A stretch of 28,773 nucleotides of DNA from Chloroflexota bacterium (GTDB lineage Bacteria > Chloroflexota > Dormibacteria > Dormibacterales > Dormibacteraceae), in assembly GCA_005880175.1 (NCBI GenBank), contig VBJR01000220.1, positions 1 through 28,773 of the forward strand. The letters run 5' to 3'. Position 1 is the stretch's first letter. Every line of letters starts with the position of its first letter. Of this stretch, positions 15,608 through 23,804 are shown one piece after another. Below the pieces are notes generated by a model. The model had not been told where the DNA came from, did not search any database, and was given only the letters and a program-made list of their open reading frames with translations. The position numbers and the translations under genes are program-made.

Positions 15608-16149
15608 TCAGCGGCCGCCGAACAGGCGCCGGATGCGGGCCCAGAGGACGGCTCCGCCGGCGCCGGCGCCGGCGGGGCCGCCGGTTCCTCGGCCGTCTCC
15701 AGGTTGGCCTTGATGCAGTCCGCCATCTGGCTGACCAGGCGCTTCGACACGTCCTCCATGACGCCGCGGCCGAAGTTCGCGATGCGGCCGGCGACGGTGA
15801 AGTCCGTGACCAGCCGGACCGTGGACGTGCCGCCGCCCGCGTCCTGCACGCTCATGCGCGCCGTCGCGCGCGCGGAACCGGGACCCGTGGTCTCGCGGCC
15901 GTCCGCCTGGAGCGTCGCTGAGCGCGCCGCTTCGTCGCGCTCGGAGATGCTCGCCGTTCCGTTATACGAAACGGTGATCGGACCGACTTTGATGCGTACC
16001 TTGCCCTTGAACGTCGTCGGGTCCACGACCTCCGAGAGCTCGGCCCCCGGCATGCAGGTGACGACCCTGTTGACGTCGAGCAGGAAGGAGTAGACCCTGT
16101 CGGGTGATGCCGCCACTTCGAACTGGTTCTCGATCTCCACTCTGCCCAC
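15608..16149 (-). CDS. coxG: CoxG (SRPBCC/START-like) protein with an apparent 1-nt frameshift near its C-terminus
   Basis: The first 155 residues or so form a CoxG/SRPBCC lipid-binding fold: FEVAASPDRVYSFLLDVNRVVTCMPGAELSEV at the N-terminus, VKVGPITV-like strand KVGPITVSYNG, and IANFGRGVMEDVSKRLVSQMADCIKANL as the long C-terminal helix. A Pro/Ala linker follows. CoxG proteins accompany CO-dehydrogenase-type hydroxylases and are thought to connect them with the membrane and quinones. In the original frame no stop occurs until the end of the amidase gene. In the -1 frame, just past a CCCC run and GCCGGC repeats (about 15648-15678), the sequence reads GAVLWARIRRLFGGR and stops at 15608-15610. 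This is the expected basic-hydrophobic CoxG tail, two bases before the peptidase start. One missing base explains it. The GTG start at 16149 is uncertain; another GTG lies at 16140. Confidence 0.82.
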
Positions 16150-16259
16150 GAATATACTGACCTCTCACCCAGGAGAACGTGAGTTTGGTATCGCGCAACA
16201 TCACCAACCGTTCTCTGCCTGTTCTCTCTGCCGGGCAGTCCTGAATCTGGAGGAGCTGC
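16150..16259. promoter_or_regulatory. Divergent coxG/coxS control region with repeated GTTCTC half-sites
   Basis: This 110-bp region separates two divergent units and is clearly less GC-rich than its surroundings. GAGAACG (16173-16179) is the exact reverse complement of CGTTCTC (16209-16215). A direct copy, GTTCTCTCTGCC (16221-16232), follows GTTCTCTGCC (16210-16219). These three GTTCTC sites look like binding sites for one regulator acting in both directions. On the - strand TATATT just upstream of the coxG GTG is a possible -10 box. GGAGGAG five bases before the coxS ATG is a strong ribosome-binding site. Confidence 0.5.
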
Positions 16260-16778
<519 letters not shown>

Positions 16779-16784
16779 CGAGCG

Positions 16785-19121
16785 ATGGCCATCACGACGA
16801 TGGTCGGGGCCCGGATCCAGCGGCGCGAGGATCCGCGCCTGATCCAGGGCCACGGCCAGTACATCGACGACTTCGTCCGCCCGCACACCGCGTACGCCGC
16901 GGTCGTGCGCAGCCCGCACGCGCACGCGCGCATTCGCTCCATCGACGTCACCGACGCACGGAATGCGCAGGGCGTCGTCGCGGTCCTGACGGCGGCTGAC
17001 TTCAAGAAGGTGCTCGCGGGATTCATGCCGGTCGCGCCGGCGTTCGTCCCCGAGAAGAAGACCGTGCCGGACCGGTTCCCGATCGCCGAGAGCGAGGTGT
17101 GCTTCCAGGGCGAGCCGGTCGCGGTGGTGATCGCCGACACCAAGTACCACGCGGCCGACGCGGCCGAGCAGGTCATCGTGGACTACGAGCCGCTGCCCGC
17201 CGTGATGGACCTGGAGAAGGCGCTGGAGCCCGGCGCCGCGAAGGTGCACGAGGGCGCGCCCGACAACGTCGGCTGGGACATGACGTTCAGCCCCGACGCC
17301 GAGGCCGCGTTCGCCGAGGCGGAGGTCACCCTGAAGCACCGCATCCTCCAGCAGCGGCTGGCGCCGACGCCGATGGAGGGCCGCGGCGTGATCGCCGAGT
17401 GGCGCCGCGCGGACCAGGCGATGACGGTCTGGCTGTCGAGCCAGAGCCCGCACTTCATCCGGCTGTTCGTCGGCGGCGCCATGGGCATCCCCGAGAACCG
17501 CTTTCGCGTCATCTCGCCGGACGTGGGCGGGGGCTTCGGGAGCAAGATCAGCCCGTATCCCGAGGACTACCTGGTCCCCGCGGCCGCGAAGATCCTGGGC
17601 CGGCCGGTCAAGTGGACCGAGACGCGGACCGAGAACCTCCAGAACGCGACGCACGGGCGCGGCCAGATCTTCGACGTGGAGATCGCCGGCAACCGGGACG
17701 GCCAGCTGCTCGGTCTCAAGATCACGCAGTACCTGGACCTGGGCGCGTACATCGGCACGTTCGGGGCGTTCCAGACCTGCGCGTGCCTGCTGCCGGGCGC
17801 GTATGTCTGGAAGCAGGTCGCGTCGCGGACGGTCGGCGTGCTCACCAACCGCGTGCCGACCGATCCCTACCGGGGCGCGGGCCGTCCCGAGGCGACGCAC
17901 CTGGTCGAGCGGATGGTCGACCTGTTCGCCAGGGAGATCGGGATGGACCCGGTCGCGGTGCGGCGCAGGAACTTCATCACGGAGTTCCCGCACACCAGCC
18001 CGTTCGGCCTGGTCTACGACTCGGGCAACTACGACGGCTCGCTGACCCGGGCGCTGGAGCTGGTCGGCTACGAGCAGTTCCGCCGCGACCAGCAGGAGGC
18101 GCGGGCGCGGGGCCGGTACCTGGGCATCGGCGTCTCGACGTGGATCGAGATCTGCGGGTTCGGCCCCAGCGCGGCGACGGCGCCCGCCACCGGCGGCCTG
18201 GCGCTGACCGAGTCGGCGCACGTGCGCGTGTTCCCGACCGGGTCGGTGAACGTGTACGTCGGCACCCACTCCCACGGCCAGGGCCACGACACGACGTTCC
18301 CGCAGATCGTGGCGGACGAGCTGGGCGTCCCGGTGGACGCCATCGAGCTGCGCCACGGCGACACCGCCGAGGGTCCGGCGTTCGGCTACGGCACGTACGG
18401 CAGCCGGTCGCTGGCGGTCGGCGGCATGGCCGTCCTCAAGGCGTCGCGGAAGGTGCGCGACAAGGCGAAGAAGATCGCGGCGCACCTGTTCGAGGCGGCC
18501 GAGGAGGACGTGGTCTTCGACCAGGGCCACTTCTACGTCAAGGGCAGCCCGGAGAACCGGAAGGCGTTCGGCGAGGTCGCGTTCGCGGCCTACGGCGCCG
18601 GCCTGCCGGAGGACGTGGAGCTCGGCCTGGAGGCGGTGGCCTACTTCGACCCGCCCAACTTCGTGTGGCCGTTCGGCGCGCACATCTGCGTCGTCGAGGT
18701 GGACCCGGAGACGGGCGGCGTCGAGATGCTGAAGTACGTCGCGGTCGACGACTGCGGCAACGTGATCAACCCGATGATCGTTGAGGGGCAGATCCACGGC
18801 GGGATCGTCCAGGGCATCGCCCAGGCGCTCTTCGAGGAGGTCGTCTACACGGAGGACGGGACGCTCAGGACGGGCACGCTGCTCGACTACAGCGTGCCGA
18901 CCGCGAACGAGATCCCGACGCTCACCCTCGACCGGACCGTGACGCCGACGCCCACGAACGAGCTGGGCGTCAAGGGCATCGGCGAGGCCGGCACCATCGC
19001 GGCCAGCGCCGCGGTCATCAACGCCATCTGCGATGCCCTGGCGCCGTTGGGCATCGAGCACGTGGACATGCCGGCCAGCCCCGACCGGCTGTGGAAGCAG
19101 ATGAAGGAGGCCAAGGCATGA
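16785..19121 (+). CDS. Molybdenum hydroxylase large subunit, form II CoxL-like (xanthine oxidase family)
   Basis: The 778-residue Mo-binding subunit begins with a GARIQRREDPRLIQGHGQYIDD segment (ald_xan_dh_C a/b hammerhead). It contains the Mo-pterin contacts DVGGGFGSK, a second-domain GTHSHGQGHDTTFPQIVADELGV segment, and GVKGIGEAGT with the catalytic base E734. The decisive loop at residues 361-367 is PYRGAGR. True CO dehydrogenases have AYxCSFR there, with the copper-binding cysteine; this protein has no cysteine in the loop. It is therefore expected to hydroxylate an organic substrate such as an aldehyde, N-heterocycle or purine-like compound, with water as oxygen source, rather than CO. 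It should bind molybdopterin cytosine dinucleotide. Its stop overlaps the medium-subunit start as ATGA. The substrate is unknown, and the common label coxL would mislead. Confidence 0.93.
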   Translation: MAITTMVGARIQRREDPRLIQGHGQYIDDFVRPHTAYAAVVRSPHAHARIRSIDVTDARNAQGVVAVLTAADFKKVLAGFMPVAPAFVPEKKTVPDRFPIAESEVCFQGEPVAVVIADTKYHAADAAEQVIVDYEPLPAVMDLEKALEPGAAKVHEGAPDNVGWDMTFSPDAEAAFAEAEVTLKHRILQQRLAPTPMEGRGVIAEWRRADQAMTVWLSSQSPHFIRLFVGGAMGIPENRFRVISPDVGGGFGSKISPYPEDYLVPAAAKILGRPVKWTETRTENLQNATHGRGQIFDVEIAGNRDGQLLGLKITQYLDLGAYIGTFGAFQTCACLLPGAYVWKQVASRTVGVLTNRVPTDPYRGAGRPEATHLVERMVDLFAREIGMDPVAVRRRNFITEFPHTSPFGLVYDSGNYDGSLTRALELVGYEQFRRDQQEARARGRYLGIGVSTWIEICGFGPSAATAPATGGLALTESAHVRVFPTGSVNVYVGTHSHGQGHDTTFPQIVADELGVPVDAIELRHGDTAEGPAFGYGTYGSRSLAVGGMAVLKASRKVRDKAKKIAAHLFEAAEEDVVFDQGHFYVKGSPENRKAFGEVAFAAYGAGLPEDVELGLEAVAYFDPPNFVWPFGAHICVVEVDPETGGVEMLKYVAVDDCGNVINPMIVEGQIHGGIVQGIAQALFEEVVYTEDGTLRTGTLLDYSVPTANEIPTLTLDRTVTPTPTNELGVKGIGEAGTIAASAAVINAICDALAPLGIEHVDMPASPDRLWKQMKEAKA

Positions 19122-19927
19122 TCCCAGCCGCGTTCGAGTACGCCCGGGCCACGTCGGTCCAGCAGGCCAGCGACCTGCTCCGCCAGTACGGCGAGGAGGC
19201 GAAGGTGCTCGCGGGCGGCCACAGCCTGATTCCGCTGATGCGCCTCCGGTTCGCGAAGCCGACGGCGCTGGTGGACATCAACCCGGTCCAGGAGCTGAGC
19301 TACATCGTCGTCGAGGACGGCCGGCTCCGGGTCGGGGCGATGACGAGGCACGTGGACCTGCAGACCAGCGACACGGTCCGCCAGAACCTGCCGATCCTGG
19401 CCGACGTGGCCGGCGAGGTCGGCGACAACCAGGTCCGCAACATGGGCACGATCGGCGGGGTCGTGGCGCACGCCGACTCGGCGGGCGACTACCCGACGCT
19501 CGCCCTGATGCTGGACGCGGAGATCGTCACGAACAAGCGCCGGCACGCCGCGAAGGACTTCTTCCAGGCGCTGTTCACGACGCCGCTGGAGCCGGACGAG
19601 CTCGTGTGCGAGGTCGTGTTCCCGGTCGCCAACGGGCCGCACAAGTACATCAAGTTCCGCCGCCGCCTGTTCGACTGGGCGATCGTGGCGGCGGGCGCCC
19701 AGCAGGTGAACGGCGGCTGGCGGATCGGCCTGACCAACTGCGGGCCGACGCCGGTCCGGTGCACCGCGGTCGAGCAGGCGCTGGCCGGCGGGGCGTCGGT
19801 GGAGGAGGCGGCGCAGCACGCGTCGGACGGGCTGAGCCCGTCCGGTGACCTGCGCGCGTCGCCGGAGTACAAGCTGCACCTGGCGCGCGTGCTGGCGCGC
19901 CGCGCGATCGAGCAGGCGAGCGCGTAG
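19118..19927 (+). CDS. coxM: Molybdenum hydroxylase medium subunit, FAD-binding (CoxM type)
   Basis: A 269-residue flavoprotein of the vanillyl-alcohol-oxidase fold. FAD contacts are AGGHSLIPLMRLR (32-44) and TIGGVVAHADSAGDYP (111-126), followed by a CO_deh_flav_C-like C-terminal domain (FKIRRRLFDWAIVAA-like stretch near 185-200). It receives electrons from the two [2Fe-2S] clusters and passes them to the respiratory chain. The ATG at 19118 is preceded by AGGAGG seven bases upstream and overlaps the large-subunit stop. Longer frames upstream lack such support. A strong hairpin follows the stop codon. Confidence 0.94.
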   Translation: MIPAAFEYARATSVQQASDLLRQYGEEAKVLAGGHSLIPLMRLRFAKPTALVDINPVQELSYIVVEDGRLRVGAMTRHVDLQTSDTVRQNLPILADVAGEVGDNQVRNMGTIGGVVAHADSAGDYPTLALMLDAEIVTNKRRHAAKDFFQALFTTPLEPDELVCEVVFPVANGPHKYIKFRRRLFDWAIVAAGAQQVNGGWRIGLTNCGPTPVRCTAVEQALAGGASVEEAAQHASDGLSPSGDLRASPEYKLHLARVLARRAIEQASA

Positions 19928-19943
19928 CGGCCGTCTGATCGGT

Positions 19944-19974
19944 GGAGCTCCGGGGCCACCGGCCCCGGAGCTTC
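19944..19974 (+). terminator. GC-rich stem-loop after the S-L-M genes
   Basis: AGCTCCGGGGCC (19946-19957) and GGCCCCGGAGCT (19961-19972) form a perfect 12-bp stem with a three-base loop, 18 bases after the medium-subunit stop. Only TTCC follows, not a T-run. It may end or weaken transcription between the structural and maturation genes, or protect the upstream mRNA. Confidence 0.6.
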
Positions 19975-20169
19975 CTGCCCGCCACGTGCGTCAGCGGGTC
20001 GGGCCGCAGGTGCAGCTCGGCGACTCGCCCTGTCGTGACGAGCGGGACGAAGTCGTCTTCGGTGGTCGGCGGGATCGGGGAGGGGCTGCATGGCCGGGGG
20101 ATGGTCGCCGCCGCGGGCGGACAGTGGCGGCCGATCGCCTGGCTACGCGATGCGGGCTCCGGAACTGAG
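19975..20169. other. Non-coding gap before the maturation genes
   Basis: About 195 bp without a credible gene. The total space between the medium-subunit stop and the next ATG is 255 bp, large for this compact region. Apart from the stem-loop and the -10-like box at its ends I see no distinct element. Confidence 0.5.
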
Positions 20170-20175
20170 TACGCT
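20170..20175 (+). promoter_or_regulatory. TANNNT -10-like box, probable leaderless promoter of the CoxD-like gene
   Basis: TACGCT ends seven bases before the ATG at 20183, placing the transcription start on or next to the start codon. No Shine-Dalgarno sequence is present. The same hexamer recurs eleven bases before the CoxE ATG (21653-21658). This suggests the maturation genes are transcribed separately from the structural genes. Confidence 0.45.
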
Positions 20176-20182
20176 TTAACCG

Positions 20183-21079
20183 ATGGGCAACGGCGTGCCG
20201 CAGAGCATCGAGGACGTCATCGAGCGGCTGGGAGAGCACAAGTACATCGGCGACCGCGCCCTGGCGACCAGCATCTACCTGGCGCTGCGGCTCAGCAAAC
20301 CGCTCTTCATCGAGGGCGAGGCCGGCGTGGGCAAGACCGAGGCCGCCAAGGTCATGGCGGACGTGCTGGGGGCGCGGCTGATCCGGCTCCAGTGCTACGA
20401 GGGCATCGACCTCGCCCACGCCGTGTACGAGTGGAACTACCCGCGCCAGCTCCTGCACATCCGGCTGCTGAACGACGCGGCCGACCGGCAGGCGGCCGAG
20501 CGGGAGATCTTCAGCCCCGAGTTCCTGCTCCGCCGGCCGCTGCTGGACGCCATCGACAACGCGGACGAGGTGCCGCCCGTCCTGCTGATCGACGAGATCG
20601 ACCGCTCGGACGAGGAGTTCGAGGCGTTCCTGCTGGAGCTGCTGAGCGACTTCCAGGTCTCGATCCCGGAGCTGGGCACGATCCGGGCCAACCAGCCGCC
20701 GTTCGTGGTCATCACGTCGAACCGGACGCGAGAGGTCCACGACGCGCTCAAGCGGCGCTGCCTGTACCACTGGATCGACTACCCCACGCTGGAGAAGGAG
20801 GTGGCGATCGTGCGCGCCCGGGCTCCGGAGGCGGCGGACCAGCTGGCCCACGAGGTGGCGGCGCTGGTGCACGGCCTGCGCGAGATGGACCTGTACAAGG
20901 TCCCGGGCGTGGCCGAGACGCTGGACTGGGCCCGCTCCCTGGCCGCGCTGGGCGCGTCCCGGATCGACGCCTCGCTGGTGGACGCGACGCTGGGCGCCGC
21001 GCTGAAGTACCAGGAGGACCTGGAGCGCGCCCGGCCCGCCGTCCCCGACCTGGTGGCGAAGGTCCAGCAGCCGGCGTAG
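20183..21079 (+). CDS. coxD: MoxR-type AAA+ ATPase, CoxD-like maturation factor
   Basis: A 298-residue AAA+ ATPase with Walker A GEAGVGKTE (45-53), Walker B VLLIDEIDR (133-141), sensor 1 VITSNRTRE and the arginine-finger region ALKRRCLYHWIDYP. The sequence SKPLFIEGEAGVGKTEAAKVMA and ECYEGIDLAHA-like RLQCYEGID are hallmarks of the CoxD branch of MoxR. CoxD is a chaperone for the assembly of the CO-dehydrogenase active site and works with the VWA protein CoxE. Here the partner would be a form II hydroxylase without copper, so the role is presumably sulfuration or unfolding of the large subunit (inference). It starts a cluster with the ankyrin, CoxE-like and XdhC-like genes. Confidence 0.9.
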   Translation: MGNGVPQSIEDVIERLGEHKYIGDRALATSIYLALRLSKPLFIEGEAGVGKTEAAKVMADVLGARLIRLQCYEGIDLAHAVYEWNYPRQLLHIRLLNDAADRQAAEREIFSPEFLLRRPLLDAIDNADEVPPVLLIDEIDRSDEEFEAFLLELLSDFQVSIPELGTIRANQPPFVVITSNRTREVHDALKRRCLYHWIDYPTLEKEVAIVRARAPEAADQLAHEVAALVHGLREMDLYKVPGVAETLDWARSLAALGASRIDASLVDATLGAALKYQEDLERARPAVPDLVAKVQQPA

Positions 21080-21088
21080 GTGGTCTGA

Positions 21089-21646
21089 ATGAGCGTGGAG
21101 CCGAGCCAGTCGATCGTCGAGGAGTGCGTGGGCGCCGCGCACGGCGACTTCGACAGGGTCCGGGAGCTCGTCGAGCGCCATCCGGACCTGGTGAACGCCC
21201 GCGCGCCCTGGAACGAGACGCCGATCGAGGCCGCCACCCAGCTCGGCCGCCGCGACATCATCGAGTACCTGCTGAGCAAGGGCGCCCCGCTCGACCTCTT
21301 CACCGCCTGCGTCCTGGGCCGCCGCGACGTCGTGGAGGCCGAGCTGGCCGCCGACCCGGCCCGCGCCCGGGCCCGCGGCGTCCACGAGCTGGCCACCCTG
21401 TACTTCGCCGCGATCGGCGGCCAGCGCGAGGTAGCCGAGCTCCTGCTCGCGGCCGGCGCCGGCGTGAACGACGCGGCCCCGTCGGCGGCGCCCATCCACG
21501 GCGCCGTCATGGGCCGCAGCCCCGAGCTGATCGAGTGGCTCCTGGCCCACGGCGCCGACCCCGCGGCCCCCGACTACGACGGCCGCTCCGCCCGGCAGCT
21601 GGCCGAGGCGATGCACGCGCCGGACCTGGCCCGCCTCCTGCCGTAG
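21089..21646 (+). CDS. Small ankyrin-repeat protein inserted between coxD and coxE
   Basis: A 185-residue soluble protein built of about four ankyrin repeats. Recognisable units are GDFDRVRELVERHPDLVNARAPWNETPIEAATQLGRRDIIEYLLSKGAPLD, GRRDVVEAELAADPARARAR, GVHELATLYFAAIGGQREVAELLLAAGAGVN and SAAPIHGAVMGRSPELIEWLLAHGADP. No signal peptide, cysteine cluster or enzyme domain is visible. It starts 9 bp after the coxD stop and ends 23 bp before the coxE start, so it belongs to the same unit. Ankyrin repeats mediate protein-protein contact; a scaffold or adaptor for the ATPase-VWA pair is plausible. This is inferred from position only. Confidence 0.85.
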   Translation: MSVEPSQSIVEECVGAAHGDFDRVRELVERHPDLVNARAPWNETPIEAATQLGRRDIIEYLLSKGAPLDLFTACVLGRRDVVEAELAADPARARARGVHELATLYFAAIGGQREVAELLLAAGAGVNDAAPSAAPIHGAVMGRSPELIEWLLAHGADPAAPDYDGRSARQLAEAMHAPDLARLLP

Positions 21647-21669
21647 GCGCCGTACGCTTGGCGGGACCC

Positions 21670-22836
21670 ATGACGGACGCTCCGGATCTCCTGCCCCGGC
21701 TGGCCGCGTTCGCAAGGCTCCTGCACGACGCCGGACTCGACGCGGGACCCGGCCGGCTGGCCACCGCCACGCGGGCGCTGGGCGAGATCCCGCTCCGCGA
21801 CCAGGCGGCGTTCCGCGACAGCCTGCGCGCCTGCTTCGTGAGCCGGAAGGAGGAGCTGCCGCTGTTCGAGGCGGCGTTCGACATCTTCTGGTCCCCGCCC
21901 GACCCCCGCGTCCGCGCCGGCGCGATCCCGGGCCGCACCCGGACGCTGCCGCTCGCGCCCGAGCGGGCCCGCGCCTGGCTCGAGGCCCTGGGCATGAACC
22001 GCTCGCAGACGCCGCGCGCGACGGAGGAGGAGGGCGTGCCGCCGCACAGCTCCGGCTACAGCGCCGAGGAGCTGCTGCGCCACAAGGACTTCGAGGACAT
22101 GACCTGGGCCGAGACGGAGCAGGTCCGGCGGCTGCTCCAGCAGGCGCCCTGGCGCATCGCCGAGCGGCGCACGCGGCGGCTGCGGCCGGCCCGGTCCGGC
22201 CGCGTGGACCTGCGCCGGACCGCGCGTCACTCGATCCGCTCCAGCGGCGAGCTGATCCGCCTGCTCCACCGCCAGCCCCGGCTCCGCCGCCGGCCGCTGG
22301 TGCTGCTCTGCGACGTCAGCGGGTCGATGGAGCGGTACTCGCGCCTGCTCCTGATCTTCGCCCACGCCATCGCCCGCCGCGAGGACGTCGAGACGTTCGT
22401 GTTCTCGACCCGGCTCACCAGGATCACCCGGGCGCTGCGCCGCCGCGACCTCGACCGCGCGCTGGGCGAGGTGACGAAGACGGTGCACGACTTCAGCGGC
22501 GGCACCCGGATCGGCCAGGCGCTGGCCGACTTCAACCGGCGCTGGGCCCGACGGGTGCTGGGCCACGGCGCGATCGTCATCCTGGTCAGCGACGGGTGGG
22601 ACCGCGGCGACCCGGCCCAGCTCTCGGCCGAGCTGTCCCGGCTGCGCCGGATGTCGCACCGGCTGATCTGGCTGAACCCGCTGCTCGGCTCCGAGGGCTA
22701 CGAGCCGGTCACCCGGGGTATGGCGGCCGCCCTCCCGCACACGGACGACTTCCTCGCCGCGCACAACGTGCAGGCGCTGGACGAATTGGGAGAGATGCTG
22801 GCCGGTTTGGACAGGAGGAGGCCTGCCAGGAGATGA
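21670..22836 (+). CDS. coxE: CoxE-like protein with von Willebrand factor A domain
   Basis: A 388-residue protein with a helical, arginine-rich N-terminal part and a C-terminal VWA_CoxE domain. The metal-ion-dependent adhesion site is complete: DVSGS (215-219), T279 in SGGTRIG and D308 in VSDGWDRGD. The central stretch RRTARHSIRSSGELIRLLHRQP is characteristic of CoxE. The protein partners with the MoxR/CoxD ATPase in maturation of Mo-hydroxylases. TACGCT (21653-21658) lies eleven bases before its ATG and may be an internal promoter. The stop overlaps the start of the XdhC-like gene as ATGA. Confidence 0.92.
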   Translation: MTDAPDLLPRLAAFARLLHDAGLDAGPGRLATATRALGEIPLRDQAAFRDSLRACFVSRKEELPLFEAAFDIFWSPPDPRVRAGAIPGRTRTLPLAPERARAWLEALGMNRSQTPRATEEEGVPPHSSGYSAEELLRHKDFEDMTWAETEQVRRLLQQAPWRIAERRTRRLRPARSGRVDLRRTARHSIRSSGELIRLLHRQPRLRRRPLVLLCDVSGSMERYSRLLLIFAHAIARREDVETFVFSTRLTRITRALRRRDLDRALGEVTKTVHDFSGGTRIGQALADFNRRWARRVLGHGAIVILVSDGWDRGDPAQLSAELSRLRRMSHRLIWLNPLLGSEGYEPVTRGMAAALPHTDDFLAAHNVQALDELGEMLAGLDRRRPARR

Positions 22837-23804
22837 GAGAAGTCGCCGACGAGCTTCGCGGGTGGCGCGAGGCGAACGACCCCGTCGCGATCGCGACCGT
22901 CGTGGAGACGTGGGGGTCGAGTCCCCGCCCGCTGGGGTCCAAGATGCTGGTCAGCAAGTCCGGCCGCATGGCCGGCTCGGTGTCCAACGGCTGCATCGAG
23001 GGCGCCGTGTTCGAGGAGGCGCAGCAGGTGCTGGCCTCGGGCCGGGCCAGGCAGGTCGAGTACGGCGTGGCGGACGACGTCGCGTTCGAGGTCGGCCTCG
23101 CCTGCGGCGGCCACATCGAGGTGTTCATCCAGCCCGCCGGCGAGGTGCACGACCGGGCGCTGGAGCTGCTCGCGGCTGAGAGGCCGTTCGTCCTCACGAC
23201 CGACCTGCGCGGCGGCGCGACCGAGCTGGTCGAGGAGGAGCCCGACGCCGAGCTGCCCCACCGCGACGGCGACCGGTTCGTGGAGCCGTTCGCCCGGCCG
23301 GCGCACATGGTGATCGCGGGCGCGATCCACATCGCGATCCCGCTCCACCGGCTGGCGAAGGTGATGGGCTACCGGGTGACGGTGGTGGACGCCCGGGCGC
23401 AGTTCGCCACGAAGGAGCGGTTCCCGGAGGCGGACGAGCTGCTGGTGGCCTGGCCCGACGAGGCGCTGGGCGGCATGACGATCGACCGCTCGACGGCGGT
23501 GGTGGTGCTGACCCACGACCCCAAGTTCGACATGCCCGCGCTGCGCGCGGTGCTGCCGACGAGGGCGGGCTACATCGGCGCGATCGGGTCCCGGAAGACG
23601 AACGCCAACCGGTTCGACGCCCTGCGCGAGGAGGGCTTCACCGACGAGCAGCTGGCCCGCGTCCACGGCCCGATCGGCCTGGACCTGGGCGGCCGCGGCG
23701 CGGAGGAGACGGCGCTGGGCATCATGGCCGAGGTGACGGCGACCCGCTACGGCGGCTCGTCGGTGCCGATGCGCGAGAAGAGGGCCGCCGCGGCGGCGGG
23801 CTAG
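22833..23804 (+). CDS. XdhC/CoxF-family Mo-cofactor maturation factor
   Basis: A 323-residue XdhC-type protein. The N-terminal XdhC_CoxI domain contains GSKMLVSKSGRMAGSVSNGCIEGAVFEEA with C54 and a second conserved cysteine C91 in GLACGGHIEVFIQP. The C-terminal Rossmann-like XdhC_C domain spans about 155-310, with VIAGAIHIAIPLHRLAKVMGYRVTVVDAR, GYIGAIGSRK and HGPIGLDLGGRGAEETALGI. The glycine motif normally GAGH is GAIH here. Such proteins bind the Mo cofactor, promote exchange of its oxo ligand for sulfur and insert it into the hydroxylase. It is translationally coupled to coxE, and its stop shares the palindrome CTAG with the convergent Mrp gene stop. Confidence 0.92.
   Translation: MREVADELRGWREANDPVAIATVVETWGSSPRPLGSKMLVSKSGRMAGSVSNGCIEGAVFEEAQQVLASGRARQVEYGVADDVAFEVGLACGGHIEVFIQPAGEVHDRALELLAAERPFVLTTDLRGGATELVEEEPDAELPHRDGDRFVEPFARPAHMVIAGAIHIAIPLHRLAKVMGYRVTVVDARAQFATKERFPEADELLVAWPDEALGGMTIDRSTAVVVLTHDPKFDMPALRAVLPTRAGYIGAIGSRKTNANRFDALREEGFTDEQLARVHGPIGLDLGGRGAEETALGIMAEVTATRYGGSSVPMREKRAAAAAG

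Noticed and set aside
12637..16149. One giant CoxG-peptidase-amidase fusion protein
   Set aside because: The open frame is in phase only at both ends. The middle is out of frame with the S9 peptidase, and overlapping start/stop signals show three separate genes plus a frameshift.
16785..19121. Genuine CO dehydrogenase large subunit
   Set aside because: The AYxCSFR loop with the copper-binding cysteine is replaced by PYRGAGR, and the gene order is S-L-M instead of M-S-L.
19946..19972. Riboswitch (Moco type) before the maturation genes
   Set aside because: Only one simple stem-loop is visible, placed right after a stop codon. No conserved multi-stem core of a Moco riboswitch could be recognised.
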